Positions 43,711 through 53,344 of a DNA stretch of 64,000 nt are shown here, piece by piece. Source of the stretch: an uncultured Clostridium sp. (lineage in GTDB: Bacteria; Bacillota; Clostridia; Clostridiales; Clostridiaceae); the NCBI GenBank assembly GCA_900539375.1, contig UQBY01000007.1, positions 49,252 through 113,251 of the forward strand. Reading direction: 5' to 3'. The translations under genes were made by a program, and so were the position numbers. The notes under the pieces were generated by a model. The model did no database searches, was not told the origin of the DNA, and saw only the letters and a list, made by a program, of their open reading frames with translations. The first letter of the stretch is position 1, and every line of letters starts with the position of its first letter.

Positions 43711-44724
43711 TTAAATTTCTCTTCCTACTGCTTTAGCTATAACCTTTAGTTCTTCTACTAGTTTTCCATAAACACTTGGTTTTATTGATTGTTGTCCATC
43801 ACACCATGCACAAGCTGGATTATTGTGAACTTCTATTATTAATCCATCACAACCAACTGCTACTGCTGCTTTTGCTAATGGGTCAACCATCCACCATTTT
43901 CCTGCTGCATGGCTTGGGTCTACAACTACTGGTAAATGACTTAATTTTTTAACTGCTGGAATAGCACTTAAATCTAATGTATTTCTTGTGTAAGTTTCAT
44001 AAGTTCTTATTCCTCTTTCACAAAGAATTACATTTTCATTTCCTCCAGCCATTATATATTCAGCTGACATTAACCATTCTTCAATTGTTGCACATAATCC
44101 TCTCTTTAAAAGAATTGGTTTTCTTGTTTTTCCTAATTCCTTTAATAATTCAAAGTTTTGCATATTTCTTGCTCCAACTTGAATAACATCAACATCTCTT
44201 TCAAATACTTCTATATCATATGGAGACATAAGTTCTGTTACTATTGGAAGACCTGTTTTTTCCTTTGCCTTCTTTAATAACTCTAATCCATGATATTTTA
44301 ATCCTTGGAAAGCATATGGTGAAGTTCTTGGCTTAAAAGCTCCTCCTCTTAAGAAGTTAGCTCCTATTTTCTTAACATCTTCAGCTATTCCTATTATTTG
44401 TTCTTCAGTTTCTACTGAACAAGGACCTGCTATCATTGCAAGTTTCTTTCCACCTATTTTTTCTCCACATACATCTACTATTGTTGGTTCTGGATGAAAT
44501 AATCTATTTGCTTTTTTGAAAGGTTCTGCAACATGCATAACTTTTTCTACAATTTCATTTGCTCCAATTTGTGTTTCATCAATTTTACTTGTATCTCCAA
44601 CTAATCCTAATATACTAAGTTCCTTTCCTATTACAGGATTTACTTCAACCCCTTGTTTTTCAAGATTTTCTGTAAGGATTTCAATTTCTTTTTCGTCTGC
44701 ATTTGGTTTTAAAATAACTATCAT
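43711..44724 (-). CDS. aroF: 3-Deoxy-7-phosphoheptulonate synthase, type I-beta with regulatory N-domain
   Basis: A 337-residue DAHP synthase, the entry step to aromatics. The first 70 residues (MIVILKPNADEKEIEILTEN) form a ferredoxin-like/ACT-like regulatory domain as in the Thermotoga enzyme, usually a tyrosine/phenylalanine sensor. The catalytic barrel has AGPCSVETEEQI, GGAFKPRTSPYAFQG, ARNMQNFELLKELG, KRGLCATIEEW and VVDPSHAAGK. First structural gene of the operon, directly after the attenuator-like terminator. Confidence 0.95.
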   Translation of the reverse strand: MIVILKPNADEKEIEILTENLEKQGVEVNPVIGKELSILGLVGDTSKIDETQIGANEIVEKVMHVAEPFKKANRLFHPEPTIVDVCGEKIGGKKLAMIAGPCSVETEEQIIGIAEDVKKIGANFLRGGAFKPRTSPYAFQGLKYHGLELLKKAKEKTGLPIVTELMSPYDIEVFERDVDVIQVGARNMQNFELLKELGKTRKPILLKRGLCATIEEWLMSAEYIMAGGNENVILCERGIRTYETYTRNTLDLSAIPAVKKLSHLPVVVDPSHAAGKWWMVDPLAKAAVAVGCDGLIIEVHNNPACAWCDGQQSIKPSVYGKLVEELKVIAKAVGREI

Positions 44725-44752
44725 TTTTTTATTCCTCCTTAAATTTTGATAT

Positions 44753-44781
44753 AAAAAAATAGAGCTCTTAATGAGCTCTTA
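44753..44781 (-). terminator. Intrinsic terminator just upstream of aroF (candidate attenuator)
   Basis: On the minus strand AGAGCTC (44773-44779), loop ATTAA, GAGCTCT (44761-44767), then A and seven T. It precedes the aroF start by about 30 bases and lies downstream of the aromatic leader ORF in the same transcript. The 5' arm TAAGAGCTC (44773-44781) can alternatively pair with GGGCTTTTA (44897-44905) inside that ORF: nine pairs with two wobbles. Confidence 0.75.
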
Positions 44782-44832
44782 AATTATCAATTTGTAAATA
44801 TAGTTTTAAATTACATATTGTTATTTATAGAT

Positions 44833-44967
44833 TTAAACACTCATTAGAAAAGAATTATTTTTGTTTTTATTGCAGAAAAAATAGCCAGCGCTAAAATAAA
44901 AGCCCCAGAAGATAAAATAATAAAAGCTATTTAATTTTGCTGATAATTCTTTTATAATTCCCTTCAT
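44833..44967 (-). CDS. Aromatic-rich leader peptide of the aro operon (candidate), 44 codons
   Basis: A short ORF starts at ATG 44965-44967 with GGAGG five bases upstream and stops at TAA 44833-44835. Residues 15-31 read FYYFIFWGFYFSAGYFF: twelve of seventeen are Phe, Tyr or Trp. It lies in the leader of an operon for chorismate, Phe and Tyr synthesis and ends about 50 bases before an intrinsic terminator. This is the arrangement of ribosome-mediated attenuation, where stalling at scarce aromatic tRNAs prevents termination. An alternative is a small hydrophobic membrane protein, but the basic ends, low length and position argue for a leader. Another in-frame ATG lies four codons upstream (44979). 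Confidence 0.7.
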   Translation of the reverse strand: MKGIIKELSAKLNSFYYFIFWGFYFSAGYFFCNKNKNNSFLMSV

Positions 44968-45005
44968 AATTTCCTCCATAAATAAACTTTATGTATTTTA
45001 AGTAT

Positions 45006-45034
45006 ATTTTATATGTTTTATAATATATAGTCAA
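45006..45034 (-). promoter_or_regulatory. Promoter of the aro operon leader
   Basis: TTGACT (-35, 45029-45034) and TAAAAT (-10, 45006-45011) with a 17-base spacer on the minus strand, giving a start near 45000, about 33 bases before the leader ORF and 275 bases before aroF. Confidence 0.65.
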
Positions 45035-45058
45035 CATGTTAGGAAAATTATTATTAAC

Positions 45059-45091
45059 TCATTAAAAAATAATTATATTATTTTTTAATGA
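45059..45091 (-). terminator. Terminator after cardiolipin synthase
   Basis: Perfect 15-base arms beginning TCATTAAAAAATAAT (45059-45073) and ending at 45091 with a three-base loop. It lies seven bases past the cls stop, just upstream of the aro promoter, and insulates the two. Confidence 0.75.
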
Positions 45092-45097
45092 ATTAAT

Positions 45098-46534
45098 TTA
45101 TAAAATTGGAGATATTAATCTTATTATAGATTCTCTTATTCTTAATGTAATACTTCTTTTATCATATTCTTCTTTAGTCATAACTTTACAATCTTCAATA
45201 TCTTTAAAAAATTGTGTTTCAAGATTATTTGCTACTCTGTCATCATATATAAAGGCATTTACTTCAAAATTCAATGAATAACTTCTCATATCCATATTTG
45301 CAGTACCTACTGTACATACCTTTCCATCTGCTACTATGGTTTTTGCATGTATAAATCCATTTTGATACAAATATACCTTTGCTCCAGCATTTAATAAATC
45401 TCCTATATAGGCACTAGCTGCCCACTTCATAAATATATGGTCTGGTTTTCCTGGTATTATAAGTCTTACATCTACTCCTGATAAAGCTGAAAGTTTTAAT
45501 GCTTCAAGCATAGGGGAATCAGGTACAAAATAAGGAGTTTCTAAATACACATATTTTTTTGCATTATTTATCATTTTCATATAAGCATTTTTAATATATT
45601 CTTCATTATGGTCAGGGCCACTTGTTACAATTTGTATTGCAATATCCCCATCTCTTATTGGATTTTTAGGATAGAACTTACTAAAATCCTCTATTTCCTC
45701 TCCTGAGGCATAACACCAATCAAGTAAAAATCTATTTGTTAAATCATTAACTGCTTCTCCTCTTATTCTTATATGGGTATCTCTCCAAAATCCTATATGT
45801 TTGTTTTCATTTATGTATTCATCACCAACATTAAAACCACCAATATAACCATATTCTCCATCTATTACAACCATTTTTCTATGGTTTCTATAATTTATAC
45901 GAGTATTTACATGAGGAAAAATTCCTGGAAAAAATATTTCAAACTTACCACCATTTTTAGTAAAGTTTCTTAATGACCTTCTTGTTACCTTATATGAACC
46001 CATACTATCTACTAAAAATCTTACTTCCACACCTTCTGCTGCTTTTTCCTCTAAAATACTCATTATTTTCTTACCTAATCTATCTGGTCTTATAATATAG
46101 TATTGAATGTGTATAAATTTTTTTGCATTTTTTAAATCTTTAATAAGTTGTGCAAATTTATCTACTCCATTATAATAAACATCAACTTCATTGTTATAAG
46201 TACACTTAGCCCCTGAGTGAGTATAATTCATTCTAATAAGGTCTAAATACTGCTCTCCACCAATATGTTCATGTTCTTTACTGGTAAAGTCCTTTGAAAG
46301 TTCTCTTCTTTTTATTGTATCAAATTCTTTTTTTTCTTTAAAAAGCCTTGCTCTGCTGAAATTTTGACCTAAAAGAAGGTAAATGATAAATCCAAGCCCT
46401 GGTAAAACTATCATTATCATAAGCCATGCCCAAGTAGTTGAAGGGTCTTTTCGTTCTATAAATATTAATGAAAATGAAAAGAAAATATTAGCTATAACTA
46501 TTATAAACCCTATAAGGATAATTATATGTGCCAT
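45098..46534 (-). CDS. cls: Cardiolipin synthase
   Basis: A 478-residue phospholipase-D-superfamily protein. Two N-terminal membrane helices (about 2-22 and 33-53) precede two HKD motifs: HRKMVVIDGEYGYIGGFN and HAKTIVADGKVCTVGTANMD. It joins two phosphatidylglycerols to cardiolipin. It starts only 25 bases after the J-TPR gene in the same direction, so it may be the last gene of the TPR-Hsp70-JTPR transcript. Length normal. Confidence 0.94.
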   Translation of the reverse strand: MAHIIILIGFIIVIANIFFSFSLIFIERKDPSTTWAWLMIMIVLPGLGFIIYLLLGQNFSRARLFKEKKEFDTIKRRELSKDFTSKEHEHIGGEQYLDLIRMNYTHSGAKCTYNNEVDVYYNGVDKFAQLIKDLKNAKKFIHIQYYIIRPDRLGKKIMSILEEKAAEGVEVRFLVDSMGSYKVTRRSLRNFTKNGGKFEIFFPGIFPHVNTRINYRNHRKMVVIDGEYGYIGGFNVGDEYINENKHIGFWRDTHIRIRGEAVNDLTNRFLLDWCYASGEEIEDFSKFYPKNPIRDGDIAIQIVTSGPDHNEEYIKNAYMKMINNAKKYVYLETPYFVPDSPMLEALKLSALSGVDVRLIIPGKPDHIFMKWAASAYIGDLLNAGAKVYLYQNGFIHAKTIVADGKVCTVGTANMDMRSYSLNFEVNAFIYDDRVANNLETQFFKDIEDCKVMTKEEYDKRSITLRIRESIIRLISPIL

Positions 46535-46559
46535 AAGCCCTTACCTCCTTTAAATCTTT

Positions 46560-49500
46560 TTAATTAAATAATCCAAAAAATCTTGAGTTTTTCTTTAATT
46601 GTTCCTTTGCTTTTTCATTGCCAGGATTTATTTTTAAAACTTCTTTAAAATCTTTAATTGCTTCTTTTTTCTTTTTTAATTTACTATAAGCAAGACCTCT
46701 TGTATAGAATAGTCTTTCACTTATTTCATTTTTTAAACCTTCTGTATAGCTTTCTATAGCTGCAGAAAGATTTTTAAGCTTTTCATAACATTGACCTGTC
46801 ATATAATAAGCATCTTCATCTGGTTCAATCTCTAATAGATTTTTAAATATATCTAAAGCTTTTTCATATTTCTTCATTCTATAATTTAATATACCAATAT
46901 TATACTTTACAAATAAAGCCTTAGGATTTATTTCTAATGCTTTTTTAAAATCATTTAAGGCATCAGAATACTTTTCCATATCCATATAAACAAGTCCTCT
47001 TTGATTATGATAAGAGGCATTAGGTTTATCAACACGTTCTATTGACTCATCAGCATATTTTAAAGCTTCTTTTAACATTTCCTTTTCAGAATATATTTTT
47101 GATAAATTATAATAGCAAGCTGCATAATTTTCATCTTTCTCTAATGCTATTTTATAATATTTTTTTGATTCTTCATAGTTTTCCCTTATCTGATTTATTC
47201 TTGCTATGTTAAAATAAAAATATTTATGATTTGGGTCTACTTCTATACCTTCATAAAATATTTTTAAAGCTTCATCATATTCTTCCTTATCTAAATAACA
47301 TACTCCTAAATTATTATACCCATCTTCAAAGTTTGGATTTGATTCAATTGCTTTTTTATACTTTTCTATAGCTTTATCAATATCTTCCATTTCATAATAG
47401 ATTTCTCCAAGTTGATTCCATGCATAAGTATAACTTGGAATTATTTCTGTTGCTTTACTATAGTCTTCTATTGCTTTTTCCTTTTCTCCCATACATAAAT
47501 AGGTTAATCCTCTGTTTGCAAGACAATAGGCATAATCAGGGTCACATTCTAAGGCTTTTGTATACCACTTTAAGGCTTCTTCATATTCCTTCTTTCCATG
47601 ATATACTTCTCCTAATTCATCATATACAAAAGGATAATCTGAATTTATATTTAAGGCTTTTTCATATTCTTCAATAGCCTTATCTATATCACCTAAATTT
47701 CTATAAGTAATTCCCTTATCTGCATAATAATATTCATATGCTGAAGGGTCTATTTCTATAGCCTTGTCATAATATTCTATAGCTTTTTCATATTCTTTTA
47801 ACTCATTATAAGCTCTTCCTATTTCATTATAAGGTTGAGACTGTTCTGGAGCAATTTCTATAGCTTTTTTAAAGTCTTCAATTGCTTCTTCATATTTATT
47901 TTTTGAAGCATAAGCTCTTCCTCTTTTTAAATAAAGGTACCCCCTTAAATCATCTACTTCAATTCCTTTTGTGTACCATTCTATATCTCTTTCATCATTC
48001 ATCATCTTATATGCATCAGCTTTAAACATATAATAATTAGATTTTGTAGGGTCTATTTCTATAGCCTTATCATAATATTTTACTGCCTTTTTATAATCTT
48101 TCTTTACATACCAGCAGTGTCCTATGCCTGTATAGGCATTAGTTAAATTTTCATTTATTTTAATAGCCTTTTTATAAGACCTTAGGGCCTCCTCCACATT
48201 TTCTAAGGCATACTCAGCTTCTCCCTTTTCATAATATAAATTATCATCTTCTATTCCTTGTTCTATAGCTGATTTACAAACTCTTAAGGCCTCTTCATTT
48301 CTTGCTATTCTATTATTTATTTCTGCCTTTACAGCATAGGCTGCAGCCATTGTAGGACATATATTTAATGCTTCTTCACAACACTGAAAAGCTTCTTCAT
48401 AGTTTCCCATTTCACAAAGAATTTTTCCTTTGTTTTTATATGCATGAGCCATGCCACAATTAATTTCTAAGGATTTATTACAACACTCTAAAGCCTCTTC
48501 ATATCTTTCCATCTCACATAAAAGACTTGCTTTATTATTATACATAGTATCTAATGCATAATTATTTTCTATAGCTTTGTTATAAAAACTTAGTGCCTCT
48601 TCTCTTTTATGAATATCTTGTAATACACTTGCTTTTCCTCCAAGAGCTTCACCATTTTTTTCATCAATTTCTAATGCCTTATGAAAATAGTTTAAAGCTT
48701 TATCTAGCTTTCCTAAATAATAATAAGCATATGCCATTAAAGTATAAAGTTTCTTTTTATCTTCCTCATGGTTTTCTTCAAGTTCTTTACATATTCTTAT
48801 TGCATCTTCATATTTTTCATTTTGAAAATAGTCATTTGCTAAAGAAAAGCTTGCTACACTTTCATTTTCTAACTCCTTAATTAAATAGCTATTTACACTT
48901 TTTAATCTATTTCTAGTAACTTTATCATATTCATAAGTTAAGCTTAACTTATAATAATATTTTTTAGCTTCTTCCATATTCCCTAATGAATAATAACAAT
49001 TAGCAATTCCTGAAATAGCTCCTAAGCTTTCTGGTGCTATTTCTAATGTTTTTTCAAAATCTTTTAAAGCTTTTTCTATTTCTCCCTTTCTTAAATATCC
49101 TCCAGCTCTTAAAAAATATCCTTCTCCACATTCAGGATTTTCTTCTATTACTTCATCAAGAACATTAATTCCTTTAGAAACTTCATCTATTTTAAAAAGA
49201 TATCTACTATTAAGAAGTTTTAAATCTTCATGATATGGTGCAATGCTCATAGCCTTATCTATACTTTTTTTAGTATCATAAAGATTAGTACTATATACAT
49301 AATAATCACCATCATAGTAACTTCTTATAAACTCATCATGATTTATATTTTCATCCTTTTTAAACAATTCATATTTTAAATTAAATTTACCATCTATATT
49401 AGCATAAACATAATTTATAAATGCTGGAGGAAACTTTTCTTTAAGTTCCTCCTCTTTTTCTTTCCATTGAAAATAATCATTTAAAATTTCCCATATAGCT

Positions 49501-49865
49501 GTTGGAAAATAACTTTTTTCCATTAAAAATTCTAATAACTTATAGCTTACTTCATTAGAAGTTTCTAATTGAAAACATACATCTTCTTTTAATAATTCTC
49601 TCCAGTTATCTTCTTTAATTCTTTCAAAAAAGTTATCATAAAGTTCTTTAACTTTTTTCATAAATTCATCTACTGGTGTTAATTCTTCTTCCTTTGTTTC
49701 TTCTATTTCTTCTTGTTTTAATGCACTTTCATAAGCTTCTCTAAGTTTTTGAAATCCTTCTGGGTCATCTTCTGGATTATATTCACTTAACTTATTCATA
49801 TAAGCTTCACGTATAACATTTCTATCTTTAGTTGGTTCTATTCCTAAAAACTCCCAATAATTCAT
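46560..49865 (-). CDS. J-domain-like TPR repeat protein
   Basis: A 1101-residue cytoplasmic protein. Residues 1-48 look like a J domain (NYWEFLGIEPTKDRNVIREAY ... GFQKLREAYESAL) but the essential HPD is replaced: YNPEDDPEGF has NPE. About residues 50-200 are unassigned helical; from about 200 to 1090 there are some 25 tandem TPR units with the EALxxYxKAIEIxP pattern. TPR arrays bind peptides or proteins. It starts two bases after the Hsp70 stop. Its middle resembles the 933-residue TPR protein at 59365-62166. E. coli HscC similarly has J-like partner genes (DjlB/DjlC) nearby. Confidence 0.85.
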   Translation of the reverse strand: MNYWEFLGIEPTKDRNVIREAYMNKLSEYNPEDDPEGFQKLREAYESALKQEEIEETKEEELTPVDEFMKKVKELYDNFFERIKEDNWRELLKEDVCFQLETSNEVSYKLLEFLMEKSYFPTAIWEILNDYFQWKEKEEELKEKFPPAFINYVYANIDGKFNLKYELFKKDENINHDEFIRSYYDGDYYVYSTNLYDTKKSIDKAMSIAPYHEDLKLLNSRYLFKIDEVSKGINVLDEVIEENPECGEGYFLRAGGYLRKGEIEKALKDFEKTLEIAPESLGAISGIANCYYSLGNMEEAKKYYYKLSLTYEYDKVTRNRLKSVNSYLIKELENESVASFSLANDYFQNEKYEDAIRICKELEENHEEDKKKLYTLMAYAYYYLGKLDKALNYFHKALEIDEKNGEALGGKASVLQDIHKREEALSFYNKAIENNYALDTMYNNKASLLCEMERYEEALECCNKSLEINCGMAHAYKNKGKILCEMGNYEEAFQCCEEALNICPTMAAAYAVKAEINNRIARNEEALRVCKSAIEQGIEDDNLYYEKGEAEYALENVEEALRSYKKAIKINENLTNAYTGIGHCWYVKKDYKKAVKYYDKAIEIDPTKSNYYMFKADAYKMMNDERDIEWYTKGIEVDDLRGYLYLKRGRAYASKNKYEEAIEDFKKAIEIAPEQSQPYNEIGRAYNELKEYEKAIEYYDKAIEIDPSAYEYYYADKGITYRNLGDIDKAIEEYEKALNINSDYPFVYDELGEVYHGKKEYEEALKWYTKALECDPDYAYCLANRGLTYLCMGEKEKAIEDYSKATEIIPSYTYAWNQLGEIYYEMEDIDKAIEKYKKAIESNPNFEDGYNNLGVCYLDKEEYDEALKIFYEGIEVDPNHKYFYFNIARINQIRENYEESKKYYKIALEKDENYAACYYNLSKIYSEKEMLKEALKYADESIERVDKPNASYHNQRGLVYMDMEKYSDALNDFKKALEINPKALFVKYNIGILNYRMKKYEKALDIFKNLLEIEPDEDAYYMTGQCYEKLKNLSAAIESYTEGLKNEISERLFYTRGLAYSKLKKKKEAIKDFKEVLKINPGNEKAKEQLKKNSRFFGLFN

Positions 49866-49867
49866 AG

Positions 49868-51568
49868 TTAAAACTCCTGTTCTCCTTCTATTTCATTTAA
49901 TAATTTCTTTAATTCCTCATAAGCCCTAGATATTTCTCTTTCATCCTGTTTATCCAAAGCATCTTCAAAATCACTTATTCCTTGTGCTATATAAGTTCTA
50001 GCAAGACCTATAGATTCTTCATAAAGTCTTTCTCCTCTAGCTATTAAATGTTTATTTTCTTCCTTTTCTCTTGGATGAATTTTTATCTCTTTAAGCTCTT
50101 CTAATCTTTCTTGAACTTCTTCCTTTGACATGTGACCTGGATTCTTTTCTATAACCATAGTTTTCTTTACTCCAGTTGAAACTACAGTAACCTCTACTTC
50201 TAATATTCCATTAATATCATAAGTATATCTTACATCTATTGCCTGTTCTCCTCCCCTTGAAGGTGGTACTGATATAGTTATTTCTCCAAGCAATATATTT
50301 TCCTTAGCTAGTCTACTTTCCCCTTGAAGTATTTCTACTGATATTTTCTTTTGATTATCCTTTACTGTATATAATCTTTCAACTCTACTTACTGGTATTA
50401 CTGTATTTCTTTCAATTATAGGGAAAAAGTGTCCACTTTCATAATAGCCACCTGGTTTTTGAATTGAAGTATTTGTTCCTAAGGTATAAGGGCATACATC
50501 TGTTAAAACTATTTCCTTTATTGCCTTGTCTCTTTTCTTCATAGCAGCTTGTATACAAGCTCCCATAGCTACAACTTCATCTGGATTTATATTTGTTGCA
50601 GGAAGTCTTCCAAATAATTTTCCTACAAATGAACGTATTAAAGGAAGTTTTGTTCCACCACCAACTAATACTATAGTATCAATTTCTTTAAGCTTTATAG
50701 CAGCATCACTTAAAGCTCTTTCTATAGGCTTTCTAAGTTTTGCTAAAAGTAATTCACAATCCTTTTCAAATTCACTTGAAGATATTGTTTCTTTTATTTC
50801 TTTATCATCAATTTTTATAGAAAGTTCTGCAATCTTTTCTTTTGAAAAGTTTCTCTTAGCAACTTCTGCTTGTTTTCTTAATAAATTATAGGTTTTAGAA
50901 TCTAAATCATTTAAGTCTAAATCATTTCTTCTTGCAAATATCTCCATTAAAACCTTTGTAAAATCTTCTCCTCCAAGATAGTTATCTCCTGCAACAGCTC
51001 TAACTTCCATTATGTTTTTATACAATTCAAGAACAGAAATATCAAAAGTTCCTCCACCTAAATCAAAAACTAGGAATTTAGTATTTGAATTTTTTTCATG
51101 TAGGCCATAGGCAATAGCTGCTGCTGTAGGTTCATTTATTATACGTTCAACTTTAAGCCCTGCAAGTTCACCTGCTCTTTTAGTTGCCTTTCTTTGAGTG
51201 TCATTAAAATATGCTGGAACACTTATAACAGCCTCTGTTACTTCTTCCCCTAAAAACTCTTCTGCATCAGCTTTTAAATTTCTTATTATTAATGAAGATA
51301 ATTCCTCTGGTAAAAACTTTTTATCTCCAAGTTTATATTCTTTTTTAGTACCCATATGTCTTTTAAATAAAGAAGCTGTACTTTCTGGATGTGTTATTTG
51401 ACGCTCCTTTGCTATTTTTCCAACAAAGACCTCTCCATTTTCATCAACACTTACAATTGAAGGAGTTAGAGTTTCTCCATATACATTTTTTATTACTACT
51501 GGTACATTATCTTTAAAACATGCTACTAAACTATTTGTTGTACCTAAATCGATTCCTACTATAGCCAT
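49868..51568 (-). CDS. Hsp70 family chaperone, HscC-like
   Basis: A 566-residue Hsp70. VGIDLGTTNSLVA (phosphate 1), INEPTAAAIAYGL, FDLGGGTFDISVLEL (phosphate 2) and VLVGGGTKLPLIRSFV (adenosine site) are intact, so ATPase activity is likely. The substrate-binding part (about 370-480) contains EILQGESRLAKENILLG. It is shorter than DnaK (about 610) and lacks the long C-terminal lid tail, like HscC. It is flanked by TPR genes, 18 bases after one and two bases before the other, not by grpE-dnaJ. It probably serves a specialised chaperone complex. Confidence 0.9.
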   Translation of the reverse strand: MAIVGIDLGTTNSLVACFKDNVPVVIKNVYGETLTPSIVSVDENGEVFVGKIAKERQITHPESTASLFKRHMGTKKEYKLGDKKFLPEELSSLIIRNLKADAEEFLGEEVTEAVISVPAYFNDTQRKATKRAGELAGLKVERIINEPTAAAIAYGLHEKNSNTKFLVFDLGGGTFDISVLELYKNIMEVRAVAGDNYLGGEDFTKVLMEIFARRNDLDLNDLDSKTYNLLRKQAEVAKRNFSKEKIAELSIKIDDKEIKETISSSEFEKDCELLLAKLRKPIERALSDAAIKLKEIDTIVLVGGGTKLPLIRSFVGKLFGRLPATNINPDEVVAMGACIQAAMKKRDKAIKEIVLTDVCPYTLGTNTSIQKPGGYYESGHFFPIIERNTVIPVSRVERLYTVKDNQKKISVEILQGESRLAKENILLGEITISVPPSRGGEQAIDVRYTYDINGILEVEVTVVSTGVKKTMVIEKNPGHMSKEEVQERLEELKEIKIHPREKEENKHLIARGERLYEESIGLARTYIAQGISDFEDALDKQDEREISRAYEELKKLLNEIEGEQEF

Positions 51569-51585
51569 ATCTAAACCCTCTCTTT

Positions 51586-53142
51586 CTAATTAAAATTATC
51601 ATGAACTTTAAAATTTTTAATAATACTTTCCACTATAAAACAATAAGTATCTTTATCATATTTTAACTTTGAATTACTATTTTTATATTCAAGTAAAAAT
51701 TGAGACATAATTTTATCTTTTTCATTATAATCTATATCATTTAATCCTAATGCCTCTTTTGCTATATTCACATATTCTTTATCTAAATAATTTCCTTCAT
51801 AAAACATTAAAAACATTTTTCCTGCATAGGCTGCTATATCTTTATTACTATCTAATATAACTTTATCAATACAATTAAAAGCATCTTCTCTTTGTTTAAG
51901 ATAAATTAAACATGTAGCTTTAACATAATTTGATAATATTGCATCATTGTCATTATCAATATACCACTCAAGCCATTCTAAAGCTCCCTCATATTGTTCT
52001 ACTTCTCTAAGAATTAAGGCTTTTTCTACTGCAATTAACTCTCCATTATATCCAAAATCAATTATATTATTACATACATCCATAGCGTCTCTATACTTTT
52101 TCTCTTCTCTTAAAATTTTACTTTTTTTAAGATTAGCATTTGGATAGTTTGGACATATTTCTATAGCTTTATCTAAACACTCTAAAGCCTCTTTATCCTT
52201 TTTAGTTTTATAATATGCTTCAGCTAAATTATTATAAAAAACTTCTTTATCATAATTAAATTTTTCTGCTACTTTAGCTATTTTAAATGTTTCTTTATAT
52301 TTATTAAGTTTATTTAATACACTTATTAATCTATTATATACAGGTTCATATTTTTTATCTAAAGAATTTGACTTTTCATAAGCTTCTAATGCTTCATTAA
52401 ATTTTCCCATTTCTTCTAAAAATATTCCCTTATATAAATAAGTTCTTGGATTTTTAGGTTCAATTTCAATTGCCTTGTCTATATATTTAATTCCTTGTTC
52501 TAATGTATATAAATTCTTTATTACATAGGAATATGTTAAAAGAGCATCTACAGAATTTATGTCACCAACTTCTTTGTATATTTCATCTGCTTCTTCAATA
52601 TTTCCCAATAAAAATTTACTTTTTGCAAGACTTAATTTTTCATCATAAGTAAGTTCTTCTTTTTCCTCTAACTTATCAATTATAAATTTATTAGCACTTG
52701 AAAAATAATTAGATACATTAGCATCTTTTCTATAATGATATACTGTTTTAAAAGTTTCTCTTCCTTCTTCATATTTTTCAAGATTAAGTTCTATTCTGCC
52801 TAAGGAAAACATTATCTTTTCATTATTTTTATCTAAATCATAAGCCTTTTTTAAATCATTATAACCTTCATCTTTTTTACCTACCTTGCAAAAAAGTTTT
52901 CCTCTTTCATATAAACATTCTGCACTATTAGGATTTATTTCTAAACTTCTGTTAAAGTAATGAAAGGATTCATTAATTTTATTTATTTCTTCAAAATATT
53001 TTCCTTTTAAAATAAAAACTTTTTCATCCTCTAAATTTTCTTTTTCTAATTCTTCAATAATTTTATCAGCTTCAAATAAATTTTGAGCATCAATTTCTAA
53101 AGATGCTTTCTCATACAACTCTTTTAATTTTTTTTTAACCAT
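51586..53142 (-). CDS. TPR repeat protein, first gene of the Hsp70 cassette
   Basis: A 518-residue soluble TPR protein with about a dozen repeats. It shares a distinctive stretch with the 532-residue TPR protein at 62193-63791: SANKFIIDKLEE...EKLSLAKSKFLLGNIEEA here versus SANKFVIEDINE...EKMSLIKSHLLLGQLEEA there. They are therefore paralogues. No catalytic motif. It precedes Hsp70 by 17 bases and has AAGGAG upstream. Confidence 0.8.
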   Translation of the reverse strand: MVKKKLKELYEKASLEIDAQNLFEADKIIEELEKENLEDEKVFILKGKYFEEINKINESFHYFNRSLEINPNSAECLYERGKLFCKVGKKDEGYNDLKKAYDLDKNNEKIMFSLGRIELNLEKYEEGRETFKTVYHYRKDANVSNYFSSANKFIIDKLEEKEELTYDEKLSLAKSKFLLGNIEEADEIYKEVGDINSVDALLTYSYVIKNLYTLEQGIKYIDKAIEIEPKNPRTYLYKGIFLEEMGKFNEALEAYEKSNSLDKKYEPVYNRLISVLNKLNKYKETFKIAKVAEKFNYDKEVFYNNLAEAYYKTKKDKEALECLDKAIEICPNYPNANLKKSKILREEKKYRDAMDVCNNIIDFGYNGELIAVEKALILREVEQYEGALEWLEWYIDNDNDAILSNYVKATCLIYLKQREDAFNCIDKVILDSNKDIAAYAGKMFLMFYEGNYLDKEYVNIAKEALGLNDIDYNEKDKIMSQFLLEYKNSNSKLKYDKDTYCFIVESIIKNFKVHDNFN

Positions 53143-53344
53143 ATAACTATTTCTCCTTAAAATATATAAACTATTATTATTATCTCATATAATCCCAAAT
53201 TAACAAATATTTATATCAAAAAAAGCTATCAATTTTTTTGATAACTTTTTAGAGTTTTGACATATAAATGACACAAAATAATCATATAATAAAATCATAA
53301 AGTAAATATTTTTTTCATATTAATAAGATAATTTGTTTATCTTA

